Shown here: piece after piece, positions 1-7,627 of the stretch
How positions within the stretch are numbered: the first letter of the stretch is position 1
Layout: every line of letters begins with the position of its first letter
NCBI GenBank assembly: GCA_016182965.1
Contig: JACPFM010000086.1
Span: 1 to 51,979, forward strand
DNA length: 51,979 bases
Direction of reading: 5' to 3'
Source of the DNA: Deltaproteobacteria bacterium
GTDB taxonomy: Bacteria; Myxococcota_A; Polyangia; Polyangiales; JADJMO01
Made by a program: the position numbers and the translations under genes
Notes under the pieces: model-generated
Told to the model about the DNA's origin: nothing
The model's input: only the letters and a program-made list of their open reading frames with translations
Database searches by the model: none

Positions 1-1
1 G

Positions 2-859
2 GACGAAATCCTCACGGAGATCCACGTACCGGAGCGCGCGGGCTGGCTCATGACGTACCGCAAGGTGCGCCGGCGCGGGTCCATCGACTTCCCGATCCTG
101 GGTGTGGCCGCCGCGGTCAGGCTTGGCGCCGGGAGCGTCGTCGAGCACGCCCGCATCGTGCTCGGCGCCGTCCACACCCATCCCGTCGAGGCGACCGACG
201 CCTGCGCCACCAAGACGCCGGAGATCCCGCTCTGCGCCGAGAGCCCCACCGACGCGGGCGAGCCTCCCGACGGCAGCGTCGTGCCCGATTCGGCGATCGA
301 GCCCGACGCCAGCCTGCCCGACACGACGGCGCTCGACTCGGCTGCGCCGGACTCGACGCTGCCCGACTCCGATCTTCTCGACTCCACGTTCCCCGACACG
401 GCGGTGGTCGACTCAGCGCCGGTCGACTCGACGCTGCCCGACACCTTCGTGCCCGACACCTTCGTGCCGGACACCTTCGTGCCGGACACCTTCGTGCTCG
501 ACACCTTCGTGCCGGACACCTTCGTGCCCGACACCTTCGTGCCGGACACCTTCGTGCCCGACACCTTCGTGCCGCCCTTCGACACGGGCGTCACCGACAC
601 CTCGGTGGAGGACACGTCGATCCCGGACACCTCGGTCGAGGACACGTGGGCCGAAGACACCTTCGTCGCGACGGACACCTGGGTCGAGGACACCTGGGTC
701 GAGGACACCTGGGTCCCCACCGACACCTGGGTCGCGGACACGTGGGTCGCGGACACGTGGGTCGCGGACACGTGGGTCGGCGACACCTTCGTCGCCGAGA
801 CGGGCGCGGCGATCGGCGACTCGGCCGGTCCGCCGATCACCGACGCCGCTGCCGACTGA
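2..859 (+). CDS. FAD-binding subunit C-terminus (xanthine/CO dehydrogenase type) fused in frame to a (PDTFV)n tract; 5' partial
   Basis: The frame is open from the window edge. Its first ~65 residues resemble the C-terminal domain of the FAD-binding subunit of molybdenum hydroxylases (CO dehydrogenase medium chain, xanthine dehydrogenase FAD subunit): a YRKVRRRGSIDFP stretch, then GVAAAVRL and ARIVLGAVHTHPVEA. In that family the domain continues for another ~60-80 residues of helices. Here it breaks off, and a Cys-flanked module (ACATKTPEIPLC) and a long Asp/Thr/Pro linker follow, made of nine PDTFV units and then DTWV/EDTW units, ending in DAAAD. Such linkers normally sit between a lipobox and a globular domain in Myxococcota lipoproteins, so having one at a C-terminus is odd. 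The frame may be a true fusion, a deletion scar or an assembly join. Confidence is high for the reading frame and low for a functional fusion. Confidence 0.6.
   Translation, partial: DEILTEIHVPERAGWLMTYRKVRRRGSIDFPILGVAAAVRLGAGSVVEHARIVLGAVHTHPVEATDACATKTPEIPLCAESPTDAGEPPDGSVVPDSAIEPDASLPDTTALDSAAPDSTLPDSDLLDSTFPDTAVVDSAPVDSTLPDTFVPDTFVPDTFVPDTFVLDTFVPDTFVPDTFVPDTFVPDTFVPPFDTGVTDTSVEDTSIPDTSVEDTWAEDTFVATDTWVEDTWVEDTWVPTDTWVADTWVADTWVADTWVGDTFVAETGAAIGDSAGPPITDAAAD
437..793 (+). repeat. Coding tandem repeats: nine 15-nt PDTFV units, then degenerate EDTW/ADTWV units
   Basis: From 437 to 571 a 15-nt unit (cccgacaccttcgtg, with ccg/ctc variants in the first codon) is repeated nine times, encoding PDTFV or LDTFV. 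From about 600 to 793 related units encode DTSV, DTWV and DTFV, including three identical GCGGACACGTGGGTC copies. The near-identity of adjacent copies suggests slippage or recent expansion. The tract is prone to assembly collapse. Confidence 0.9.
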
Positions 860-1048
860 TGCCCGCTCGGGGGCGGCGATCTCGCGCAGCGACAGGAGCG
901 CGAAATCGACGCACCCCGTGAGCCCGGCTTCGCACCATCCGTGCGGCACCATGTCGCAGCCGCGGCGTCCGCGCGGCCACGCCGGCGGCCGGACAGGCCT
1001 GATTTCCAGCCCGAACCGCTGCGCACGGAGCTTGCTCGGTCGCGCGGC

Positions 1049-1543
1049 ATGCGCCTCGTCGCATTGGGTCTCCTCGGCTTCGCGGTCGGGGCGTGTGGTC
1101 CTGCCGGCTACTCGTCCGGCGCGCTCGCGCGCGCGGGCGACGTCGACGCGCGGAGCGTGCGTTCGGTCGGCTGCCTCGATGTCGCGCTCGCCCTGCGCCA
1201 GCCGGCGCACGCGGGCGACGCGGCGCTGCTCGTCGTTCGCGTCGGCAATCGCTGCGTGCGTCCCGTCGCCTTCGATCTGCGCCAGGCCTCCATCGTCGCG
1301 CACGACGCCGAGGGCGACTCCACCCCGCTGAAGCTCGTCGATCCGCGCGACGAGATCGGCCTGCTCCACGTCGACGCCGCCGCCCAGGGCGTCGAGAAGG
1401 TGCGCCTGTCGCGCGGCGACGCAGAGGGGGAGCTGCGCCGGGTGTGCGTCGACGTGTCGCGCACGGTGCCCGACGCGCAGGCGCCGGCGCCGCCGGTGTG
1501 CTTCCAGGGCTCGTTCGCCCTCGGGTGGGAGGTGTCGCCGTGA
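1049..1543 (+). CDS. Small lipoprotein, unknown function
   Basis: A protein of about 164 residues. It starts with a lipoprotein signal: MR, a hydrophobic stretch LVALGLLGFA, then lipobox VGAC. The ATG at 1049 is chosen because it gives this signal; the longer frame upstream is Arg-rich and unlikely. The mature part has four further Cys (GCLDV, NRCVRP, RRVCVD, PVCFQG) and beta-rich sequence, suggesting a secreted Ig-like or beta-sandwich domain with disulfides. It ends four bases into the next gene (GTGA overlap), so the two are probably translated together and may act at the same place in the envelope. I do not recognise the family. Confidence 0.75.
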   Translation: MRLVALGLLGFAVGACGPAGYSSGALARAGDVDARSVRSVGCLDVALALRQPAHAGDAALLVVRVGNRCVRPVAFDLRQASIVAHDAEGDSTPLKLVDPRDEIGLLHVDAAAQGVEKVRLSRGDAEGELRRVCVDVSRTVPDAQAPAPPVCFQGSFALGWEVSP

Positions 1544-2289
1544 AGCGCGTCGCCCTGGCCGTCGTCGCCGCGTCGCTCTCTCTCGCCTCGACCGCATCCG
1601 CGAAGAACGAGTGCGTCGAGACGAGCGACATCACCGGCGACAAGGTCTGCGGTCGCTATGGCGATCGCTGGTCGACCGAGCGCACCTTCCCCATCGTGGT
1701 CGGCGTCGGCCTGTGGAGCGGGCACGTCGAGCCGGTGGGCCGCACCTGGAGCGGCAGCATCGGCACCGACCATCCGAGCCGCTTCGGCATCGCCGGCTCG
1801 GCCATCGGCATGCGGGCGATGACCGACGTCGGCTTCGATTTCCGGCTGCACGCCTTCGCGTCGCGGTCCATCTACCTCGGCGTCGACTGGGCGTTCGCCA
1901 TGGGCGCCGCGCAGACGACGATCGCGCCCACCGCCGGCTGGGAGCTGCGCGATCGCCCCACCCTCGACTGGGTGCACGCGCGGCTCGCGACGGTCGTCGG
2001 CGGGCGCATCCCGCTCGGCCGCCTCTCGCTCCGCGTCGAGACGCTGGTCGGCGTGCAGGTCGTCGCGCTCAAGGTCGAGGGCCGCAAAGACGGCGCCGAG
2101 TGGACGCAGGGCTCCCTCACGAGCTTCGCCCTGCTCCTCGAGCCGCGAGTCGCCGTCGATCTGTGGACCAGCCCGTGGGCCACCGTCAGCGCGTGGGGCG
2201 GCCAGAGCTTCGTCCATCCGGCCGAGCGCTCGATGGGCGTGTCCTTCGCGCTGCACGGCCGCGCGTTCGACGGCAAGCTCACGCTGTGA
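1540..2289 (+). CDS. Exported protein, possible outer-membrane beta-barrel
   Basis: 249 residues from a GTG start that overlaps the stop of the preceding lipoprotein gene. The start gives a clean Sec signal peptide: KR, a hydrophobic Ala/Leu/Val core, and a cleavage site near ASTASAKN. The mature part alternates polar and hydrophobic residues (FDFRLHAF, IYLGVDWAF, RLSLRVETLVG, ATVSAWGG), a pattern of amphipathic strands seen in small outer-membrane barrels, and the C-terminus ends KLTL. Two Cys lie near the N-terminus. No family is recognised, and the barrel call rests only on strand pattern. It forms a two-gene unit with the upstream lipoprotein and ends before a repeat-rich convergent intergenic region. 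Confidence 0.7.
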   Translation: MKRVALAVVAASLSLASTASAKNECVETSDITGDKVCGRYGDRWSTERTFPIVVGVGLWSGHVEPVGRTWSGSIGTDHPSRFGIAGSAIGMRAMTDVGFDFRLHAFASRSIYLGVDWAFAMGAAQTTIAPTAGWELRDRPTLDWVHARLATVVGGRIPLGRLSLRVETLVGVQVVALKVEGRKDGAEWTQGSLTSFALLLEPRVAVDLWTSPWATVSAWGGQSFVHPAERSMGVSFALHGRAFDGKLTL

Positions 2290-2318
2290 GCGGGCCAAGA
2301 GCTGTCAGGAATTCCCCC

Positions 2319-2592
2319 GGACTGAAGTCTGTCCATTGGTCACAATTGGAGATTCAGCGAGAAATCCGGCGGTCAGCGGCCGCGAGAGCAGGTGCATGGA
2401 ACCCGCACGAGTGATCTTCTTCCCTCACCCCAGCCCTCTCCCGGCGGGAGAGGGAGCCTGAGAATTCGCGCAGATTCTCTGCCCTCTCCCTCCGGGAGAG
2501 GGTTGGGTGAGGGCAAATTCCCGTGACCGCCGCAGGCGGTCACGGGCGTCTGGCGTGAGATGAGCCCAATGGTCAGCCAGACTTTAGTCCGC
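2319..2592. repeat. Nested inverted-repeat (REP/MITE-like) element between convergent genes
   Basis: The outer ends are imperfect inverted repeats (GGACTGAAGTCTG near 2320 against GGACTAAAGTCTGG read on the minus strand near 2590, each next to a CCATTGG). Inside, 2422-2513 is a large inverted repeat running from ccctcacccc to ttgggtgaggg, containing two small hairpins, ccctctcccggcgggagag and ccctctccctccgggagag. The CCCTCACCC/CCCTCTCCC type of palindrome is common between genes in proteobacteria. The whole block fills the gap between a plus-strand and a minus-strand gene end. Confidence 0.75.
2521..2545. terminator. Perfect hairpin, probable bidirectional terminator or processing stem
   Basis: CCGTGACCGCC, a GCA loop, then GGCGGTCACGG: an 11-bp perfect stem with a 3-nt loop. 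It lies between two convergent genes. There is no T tract, so intrinsic termination is inferred from position and stability only. Confidence 0.5.
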
Positions 2593-2612
2593 CGGCATTC
2601 TCCGACAGACCT

Positions 2613-3005
2613 TCAGCCCGGTCGTTTGGAGTGGACGTCGAAGTGGATCGGGTACCGCGTGTCGGGCCCGCAGAACCCGCCGATGCACACCTGCGGCCGG
2701 CAGCGCAGCAGCGGCGTGCCCCACCCGGTGTCGGGGAAGTCGTCGTACGTCTGCTCGAGGCACGCGCACGCCTCGTGGAACGGCGCGTCGAGCTGCTCGC
2801 CGGCCTTGATGGTGCCGGTGTAGATCTGCCGGTTCGAGCTCGAGTCGCACGGCGTGGTGCGACCGACCGAGAGGCGGATCTTCACCGTCTTGGGGCCGTG
2901 CGCGTAGACGATCACGCGCGCGGGCTCGTCCGCGGTCGCGTCGCGCGAGAGCAGGGCGACGAAGAGCAGGGCCGTGGCGACGCGCACCCCGACATGATGC
3001 CGCAT
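2613..3005 (-). CDS. Small secreted Cys-rich protein, unknown function
   Basis: 130 residues starting MRHH with a hydrophobic segment (VATALLFVALL) and a likely cleavage site after ATA. The mature part starts with a beta-type stretch (RVIVYAHGPKTVKIRLSV) and has at least six Cys (PCDS, EACACLE, LRCRPQVC, GGFCGP) that could form disulfides. It starts 6 nt after the stop of the metallo-beta-lactamase-fold gene, so it is the third gene of a minus-strand operon. No known family recognised. Confidence 0.7.
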   Translation of the reverse strand: MRHHVGVRVATALLFVALLSRDATADEPARVIVYAHGPKTVKIRLSVGRTTPCDSSSNRQIYTGTIKAGEQLDAPFHEACACLEQTYDDFPDTGWGTPLLRCRPQVCIGGFCGPDTRYPIHFDVHSKRPG

Positions 3006-3011
3006 CGGCCG

Positions 3012-3923
3012 TCAGCGCGCGAGCAGCACCCGGCGCTCGCCGATCTGGAGGATCGGCGCGCGCCCTTCGGGGATCTTCAGGCGGTCGCGCTCGCGGCGCA
3101 GCGCGTCCGGAGCCTCCCCCGGGCGATCGAGCGAGTTGATGAACGTGTCGTAATGGATGGGGATCATCACCTTGGCGCCGAGGTCGGAGAGCGCCTGCAG
3201 CGCGTCGGCCGGGTTCATGTGCCGCGGCCAGACGAAGCCGCGCGGCTCCATCGGCGCGATCGGCAACAGCGCGACGTCGAGCGCGGGCCAGCGCGCGCGG
3301 ATGTTGCGGAACAGCTCGTCGTCGTAGCCGGTGTCGCCGGCGAAGTAGACGCTCACGCCGTTGCGCTCGATCACCCAACCGCCCGACGCGCGCGCGGACG
3401 CGTCGAACCCGTAGCGCCACCCGCCGTGACGCGCGGGCACCGCGGTCACGCGCATCCCGCGATGGTCGAAGCCGGCCCAATGCGGCGTCTCCACGGCGTC
3501 GAACTCGAACTCCGGGAGGTAGGCGAGCCCGCCCTCCTGCAGCGCGAGCAGGGGGATCTTCGGCTCGAGTGCCTCGAGCGACGCGTACGAGAGGTGATCG
3601 AAGTGCACGTGCGAGACGATCACCAGGTCGAGGGCAGGGAAGTCGGCCGCGGCGACGCCCGGCGCGACGAGCCGCTTCGCGAGCACGCCGACCGTCGGCG
3701 TCACCGCGGGATCGGTGGCGATCAGCCGGTCGTCGAGCTGCACGATCGTCGTGGCGTGACCGACCCAGTGCACGCTCAGCCGCACGTCCGGGCGCAGCGC
3801 GGGATCGTCGTGCCGCGGCGCGGGCTTGGTCGCGAGGAGGACCGACACCGAGCCGCGCGCCACGGTGCCCGCCCGCCCGCACCCGAGCGCCGCGATCAGC
3901 GAGAGCGCGACGAGCGACCTCAC
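3012..3923 (-). CDS. MBL-fold metallohydrolase lipoprotein (UlaG/NAPE-PLD-like)
   Basis: 303 residues from a GTG start overlapping the upstream stop (GTGA). A lipoprotein signal (RSLVALSLIAA, lipobox LGCG) places it in the envelope. The metallo-beta-lactamase fold is shown by WVGHATTIVQ, the metal motif HVHFDHLS, a downstream RHGG, FAGDTGYDDELF (metal Asp), and IPIHYDTF (final His). The WVGHAT and PMEPRGFVW/HMNPADAL stretches fit the branch with UlaG-like lactonases and NAPE-PLD-type phosphodiesterases. Substrate unknown: a phospholipid-like or lactone substrate is possible. Middle gene of a three-gene minus operon with two secreted proteins. Confidence 0.85.
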   Translation of the reverse strand: MRSLVALSLIAALGCGRAGTVARGSVSVLLATKPAPRHDDPALRPDVRLSVHWVGHATTIVQLDDRLIATDPAVTPTVGVLAKRLVAPGVAAADFPALDLVIVSHVHFDHLSYASLEALEPKIPLLALQEGGLAYLPEFEFDAVETPHWAGFDHRGMRVTAVPARHGGWRYGFDASARASGGWVIERNGVSVYFAGDTGYDDELFRNIRARWPALDVALLPIAPMEPRGFVWPRHMNPADALQALSDLGAKVMIPIHYDTFINSLDRPGEAPDALRRERDRLKIPEGRAPILQIGERRVLLAR

Positions 3924-4459
3924 AGCACCCTCACGGAGAAGGTGACCGTCCACTCGGCGCGCGCGAGCCCCGGCGCGTGCGACACCTGCACGCCGAACAG
4001 ACCGAACAAGACGTACGCCCCGAACTCGAGCACCGGCCCCGACGAGCGGCCATCGGTCCACGCGCCGGTGCCGATCGACATCGAGAGCGCCTCGCCCCGC
4101 TGCGCGACGGGAAAGTGACTCCGCAGCCCGCCGCGCGCGAGCCAGCGCGGCTCGTCGCGCAGCCACTCGGGGCCGATCCAGACCTCGAACGATCCGCTGC
4201 CGCGCATCGAGTGCTCGACGACGAAGAGCCGGAAGCGACGCGAGGCGCGCCGGTGGATGCCCCACGACCAGAGCAGCGGCGTGACCTGCCACCGCAACGA
4301 CAGCGTGCGGCCCTCGCGATCGCCGGCGACGCCGGGACTGGGGATGCCCTGCGCGACGATCCACGGGATGGTCGGCGTCGGGTGGTGATCGGCCGCGCGC
4401 GCCGGGAGCGCGCACGCCGTCACGAGGACGACGGCAGCGAGGCGCGAGCGGTTGGCCAT
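3920..4459 (-). CDS. Secreted protein, unknown function
   Basis: 179 residues starting MANRS with a signal peptide (LAAVVLVTACA, cleavage near PARAAD). The mature part is rich in Trp and aromatic residues and has strand-like segments (RTLSLRWQVTPLLWSW, RLFVVEHSM, FEVWIGPEW, VLEFGAYVLFGLFGVQVS, EWTVTFSVRVL). This could be a small beta-barrel or beta-sandwich protein. First gene of the operon, overlapping the MBL-fold lipoprotein gene by four bases. A further in-frame codon a few bases upstream could serve as start, but the ATG gives the best signal peptide. Family not recognised. Confidence 0.7.
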   Translation of the reverse strand: MANRSRLAAVVLVTACALPARAADHHPTPTIPWIVAQGIPSPGVAGDREGRTLSLRWQVTPLLWSWGIHRRASRRFRLFVVEHSMRGSGSFEVWIGPEWLRDEPRWLARGGLRSHFPVAQRGEALSMSIGTGAWTDGRSSGPVLEFGAYVLFGLFGVQVSHAPGLARAEWTVTFSVRVL

Positions 4460-4537
4460 GAGAATGAACGTGCTTGCGTTTGGATGATGCGTCGAGCCCA
4501 TCGTCGCCCGCGGCGAATCACGCCACGATGCGCGCGC

Positions 4538-5626
4538 ATGCTCTCGTTCGACCCGACCGCCGCCCGCGCCCGCTACGAGCGGATGTGGGCGCTGCCCGCG
4601 ACGTTCGGCAAGGAGCGCACGTCGTTCCACTCATTCCTGAACGAGCTGGTCCGCGATCGGCTCGTGCTGGTCAACGGCCTCCAGCTGATCCGCGACGAGC
4701 TGCAGATCGCCGGCGGCGACGAGCACCCGCTCAGCGTGTGCGCCGCCGATCTGTCGCTGCCGAGCGTGATGTCGACGCTGGCCCACACGCACTGTGGCGA
4801 TCGCATCCACCAGAACGAGGCCAAGCGCGCCTACGAGCAGGTCGTCGCCAACCGGTTCGCCTTCCTGTCGGAGATCGGCGGCGCGAAGCTCGAGTCGTTC
4901 ACGCCGGCGGGCGGCGGCGTCGACGACGCTGCCACCCTCGCGCACGTCACCGTCGCCCACCAGCTCGACGCGACGCTGCGCCAGCGGTTCTACCGCGGCA
5001 ACACGCAGTCGTTCGTGCTGGTCAACGTCGACATGCAGAGCCACGTCGGTCGCGAGGACGGTGACGCTGGGATGTCCTTCGGCATGACGCGCGAGACCCC
5101 GTGGCGCGAGCCGCGCGCGGCCTGCGGCGCCATCGTCGGCGCGCTCCGCAACTACCACCGCGCCAACGCCGTCCACCGCCGGCTGCGCGCGCAGCTCGGC
5201 GATCAGAACTACGCGCTGCTCGCGGAGGCCGGCGTCCGCACCGAAGAGGGCATCGACATCACCCCGATCGTGGCCGCCGCGATCGTCGTGATCCGCGGCC
5301 TCGAGCAGACGCTCACGGCGTTCGCCAGCGAGCTCGACCCTCGCGGCCTCGCGCACGCGACCGCATCGCTCACGGTCAACCGCGTATCGCTCGACGACAC
5401 CGTGCTCTACCTCGCGCGCGGCACGACGTTCGCGGGGGAGATCCGCTTCCAGGGCTTCGGCACCGACGCGAGCCTCTACAGCGGCCGCCTCGTCGATCAC
5501 CACGGCGATCGACGGATCCTGCTCTCGTACGACGGCGTCACCGGCGCCGCCTTCCCGACCCGCACGACGAGCTACGAGGTCCGCAAAGGCGAGCTCGTCC
5601 TCGGCGAAGAGGTCATCGACATCTAG
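4538..5626 (+). CDS. Cytoplasmic protein of unknown function
   Basis: 362 residues with no signal peptide or membrane segment. The N-terminal third is helical and charged (ARYERMWALP, FHSFLNELVRDRLVLVNGLQLIRDEL), the middle has AFLSEIGGAKLESFTPAGGG and a strand-like QSFVLVNVDMQSHVG, and the C-terminal ~80 residues look beta-rich (TTFAGEIRFQGFG, DRRILLSYDG, TSYEVRKGELVLGEEV). Starts from a different promoter region than the divergent secreted-protein operon, 78 bp away. I do not recognise a family; the ORF is supported by codon pattern and length only. Confidence 0.7.
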   Translation: MLSFDPTAARARYERMWALPATFGKERTSFHSFLNELVRDRLVLVNGLQLIRDELQIAGGDEHPLSVCAADLSLPSVMSTLAHTHCGDRIHQNEAKRAYEQVVANRFAFLSEIGGAKLESFTPAGGGVDDAATLAHVTVAHQLDATLRQRFYRGNTQSFVLVNVDMQSHVGREDGDAGMSFGMTRETPWREPRAACGAIVGALRNYHRANAVHRRLRAQLGDQNYALLAEAGVRTEEGIDITPIVAAAIVVIRGLEQTLTAFASELDPRGLAHATASLTVNRVSLDDTVLYLARGTTFAGEIRFQGFGTDASLYSGRLVDHHGDRRILLSYDGVTGAAFPTRTTSYEVRKGELVLGEEVIDI

Positions 5627-5711
5627 GCAGAAGTTCGACCCTGTTTTCGAGGCTGAGGCCACCGAGGGGAGCGCGCAATGAAGACTCCCGAGAAGTGCTT
5701 TCCTCTGATGT

Positions 5712-5877
5712 CCGCGGGCTGAAGCCCACGGCATGCCTCTGAAGCCCAGCTTCGCTGGGCTTGCTCGGACGTCCGCCGCAGGTGTGTTGTCCGCGGCTCC
5801 AGGCTCGACTCACCGAAATCATTCGCTGAGCCCTGCAAGCAGGGCTTGGGCGTATTGCCGTGGGCTTCAGCCCGCGG
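5712..5877. repeat. 166-bp MITE/BIME-like element with perfect 22-bp terminal inverted repeats
   Basis: The left end ccgcgggctgaagcccacgg (plus ca) recurs exactly as its reverse complement at the right end (5856-5877). Inside are two hairpins: AAGCCCAGC-TTC-GCTGGGCTT at 5742-5762 and AGCCCTGC-AAGCAGGGCT at 5829-5847. The ccgcgggctgaagc core recurs as a perfect palindrome at 36529-36556. No transposase frame is present inside, so it would need to be mobilised in trans or be a static REP cluster. Confidence 0.75.
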
Positions 5878-5980
5878 TGATCAGGAACCACGGAAACGCT
5901 TGCGGCCGCGCGGGGCCAGGAGAGCTGGAGCAGGAGGGGGCGCATCCCGCTCTGCGAGTGGTTGCAGGGCAGGATTGCAC

Positions 5981-6050
5981 TCGTCAGTCGTCAGTCGTCA
6001 CTCGCGTTCGCGTCCGCGTTCGCGTTCGCGTTCGCGTTCGCGTGCGCCTG
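5981..6050. repeat. Heptamer array (tcgtcag)n followed by hexamer array (gcgttc)n
   Basis: Two full tcgtcag units and a partial one (5981-6000) are followed directly by about seven copies of a gcgttc-type hexamer (6003-6046, with one gcgtcc variant), just before the aminopeptidase gene. The heptamer is the same unit found at 14266, 14395, 28761, 30122 and 30244. Confidence 0.85.
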
Positions 6051-6081
6051 CGCCGGCGCCTCCTGCTACCCTCCGCGCACC

Positions 6082-7485
6082 GTGCTCTGGACCGATCCCA
6101 CCCCCGCCTCCGCGCTCGCCGTGCGCCGCACACGCCTCGCCAACACCCTCGGCGATCTCCCCGCGCTCGTCGTCGCCGGCACCCCGCGCGCGCGCAACTA
6201 CCCGGCCAACCGCTACCCCTTCCGCGCCGAGAGCCACTTCCTCTACCTCGCCGGCGCGCCGCTCGCGGGCGCCGCGCTGCTCGTCGCGCGGGGGCGGAGC
6301 ACGCTGTTCGCCGTGCCTCCCGAAGACGACGACGCGCTCTGGCACGGCGAGGCCGAGGGCTTCGACGCGCTGCGGGCACGCACCGGCGTCGACGCGGTCG
6401 AGTCGATCGAGCGGCTGCCCGAGGCCCTCGCCGCGCTCGGCCCGAAGGGCGCCATCGCGACCATCCCCGCGAACGACGACATCACCGCGGCGTGGCAGTC
6501 GCAGCTGCTCGGCCGACCGATCGCCGCGCGCACCGCCGCGCGGGTCGAGGGCGTCGACGCGACGCTCGCCGACGCGCTGATCGGCCTCCGCCTCGTGCAC
6601 GACGAGCCGGCGCTCGCGCAGATCCGAAGGTCGGTCGAGGCGACCGTGCGCGGGCATCGCGCCGGCGCCCGCGCCACGCGCCCCGGCGTGCGCGAGGCCG
6701 CGGTGCGCGCGGCCATCGAGGCGGAGTGGATCGCCTGCGGGATGACCACCGCCTACGGCTCCATCGTCACCGCGCACGGCGAGGTGCTCCACCACGAGAG
6801 CTCCGAGGGCACGCTCTCGGCCGGCGACCTCCTGCTGGTCGACGCCGGCGCCGAGAACGGCGAAGGCTGGTCGAGCGACGTCACCCGCGTCTATCCGGCG
6901 TCGGGGACGTTCAGCGCGACGCAGCGCGCGATCTACGACGTGGTCCTCGCCGCCAACCGCGCCGCGATCGCCAGGGTGCGCCCCGGCGTCCGCTATCGCG
7001 ACGTGCACGTCGAGGCGGCGCGCACGATCGTGCGCGGCCTGGTCGACGCACGCGTCTTCCGCGGCGACGTCGACGGGCTCGTCGAGCGCGGCGCGTACGC
7101 GCTGTTCTTCCCGCACGGCGTCGGCCACCTGCTCGGCCTCGACGTGCACGACATGGAGGACCTCGGCGATCGCGCGGGCTACGCGCCCGGACGCACGCGC
7201 GCCACGCGCTTCGGCGATCGCTACCTGCGGCTCGATCGCGACCTGCTGCCGGGAATGGTCGTCACCATCGAGCCCGGGTTCTACCAGGTGCCCGCGATCC
7301 TCGCCGACGACTCGATCGCCGGGCCCTTCCGCGGCGATCTCGACCGCGAGGTGCTCGCGCGCTTCGCCGACGTGCGCGGCATCCGCCTCGAGGACGACGT
7401 CCTCTGCACCTCCGGCGAGCCGGACGTCCTCACCCGCGAGATCCCCATCGACGCCGTCGGTGTCGAGGCGTGGATGCGAAGCTGA
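6082..7485 (+). CDS. M24 family metallopeptidase, Xaa-Pro aminopeptidase type
   Basis: 467 residues from the GTG at 6082. The N-terminal aminopeptidase P domain is seen in RRTRLANTLGDLPALVV and the YPFRAESHFLYLAG stretch. The C-terminal pita-bread catalytic domain has the dinuclear metal ligands: Asp in LLVDAGAE, Asp in SSDVTRVYPASG, His in FFPHGVGHLLGLDVHD, Glu in VTIEPGFYQVP and Glu in GIRLEDDVLC. The reaction is removal of an N-terminal residue next to proline. The frame is open upstream to a TTG at 5962 and would add a repeat-encoded Ala/Phe run ending AGASC, which looks like a crude lipoprotein signal; whether this is used is unclear. The gene stands alone, 142 bp before the histidine kinase. 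Confidence 0.85.
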   Translation: MLWTDPTPASALAVRRTRLANTLGDLPALVVAGTPRARNYPANRYPFRAESHFLYLAGAPLAGAALLVARGRSTLFAVPPEDDDALWHGEAEGFDALRARTGVDAVESIERLPEALAALGPKGAIATIPANDDITAAWQSQLLGRPIAARTAARVEGVDATLADALIGLRLVHDEPALAQIRRSVEATVRGHRAGARATRPGVREAAVRAAIEAEWIACGMTTAYGSIVTAHGEVLHHESSEGTLSAGDLLLVDAGAENGEGWSSDVTRVYPASGTFSATQRAIYDVVLAANRAAIARVRPGVRYRDVHVEAARTIVRGLVDARVFRGDVDGLVERGAYALFFPHGVGHLLGLDVHDMEDLGDRAGYAPGRTRATRFGDRYLRLDRDLLPGMVVTIEPGFYQVPAILADDSIAGPFRGDLDREVLARFADVRGIRLEDDVLCTSGEPDVLTREIPIDAVGVEAWMRS

Positions 7486-7627
7486 AGCCCTGCGAATCGC
7501 CTGACCCTTCTTTCACCCGTTCGTCCGCATGTGCGCCTGTCCGTGACGAAAGACATGGACGCTCGCGTTCATGTGTTGAACGCTCGCGCCCTGGTTCTGG
7601 TCTGCGACGCGGGTCGCCGGAGGTGCG

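Noticed and set aside
437..571. (PDTFV)n tract as a CRISPR-like or VNTR non-coding element
   Set aside because: It stays in frame with flanking coding sequence and encodes a typical linker.
860..1048. Possible small gene on the minus strand reading MVPHGWCEAGL and following residues
   Set aside because: The frame runs into the antisense of the PDTFV tract and has no ribosome site or family match; too weak to call.
2422..2513. Large inverted repeat as an integron attC or phage att site
   Set aside because: No integrase, no cassette or core sites; the ccctctccc/gggagaggg arms fit common REP-type intergenic palindromes.
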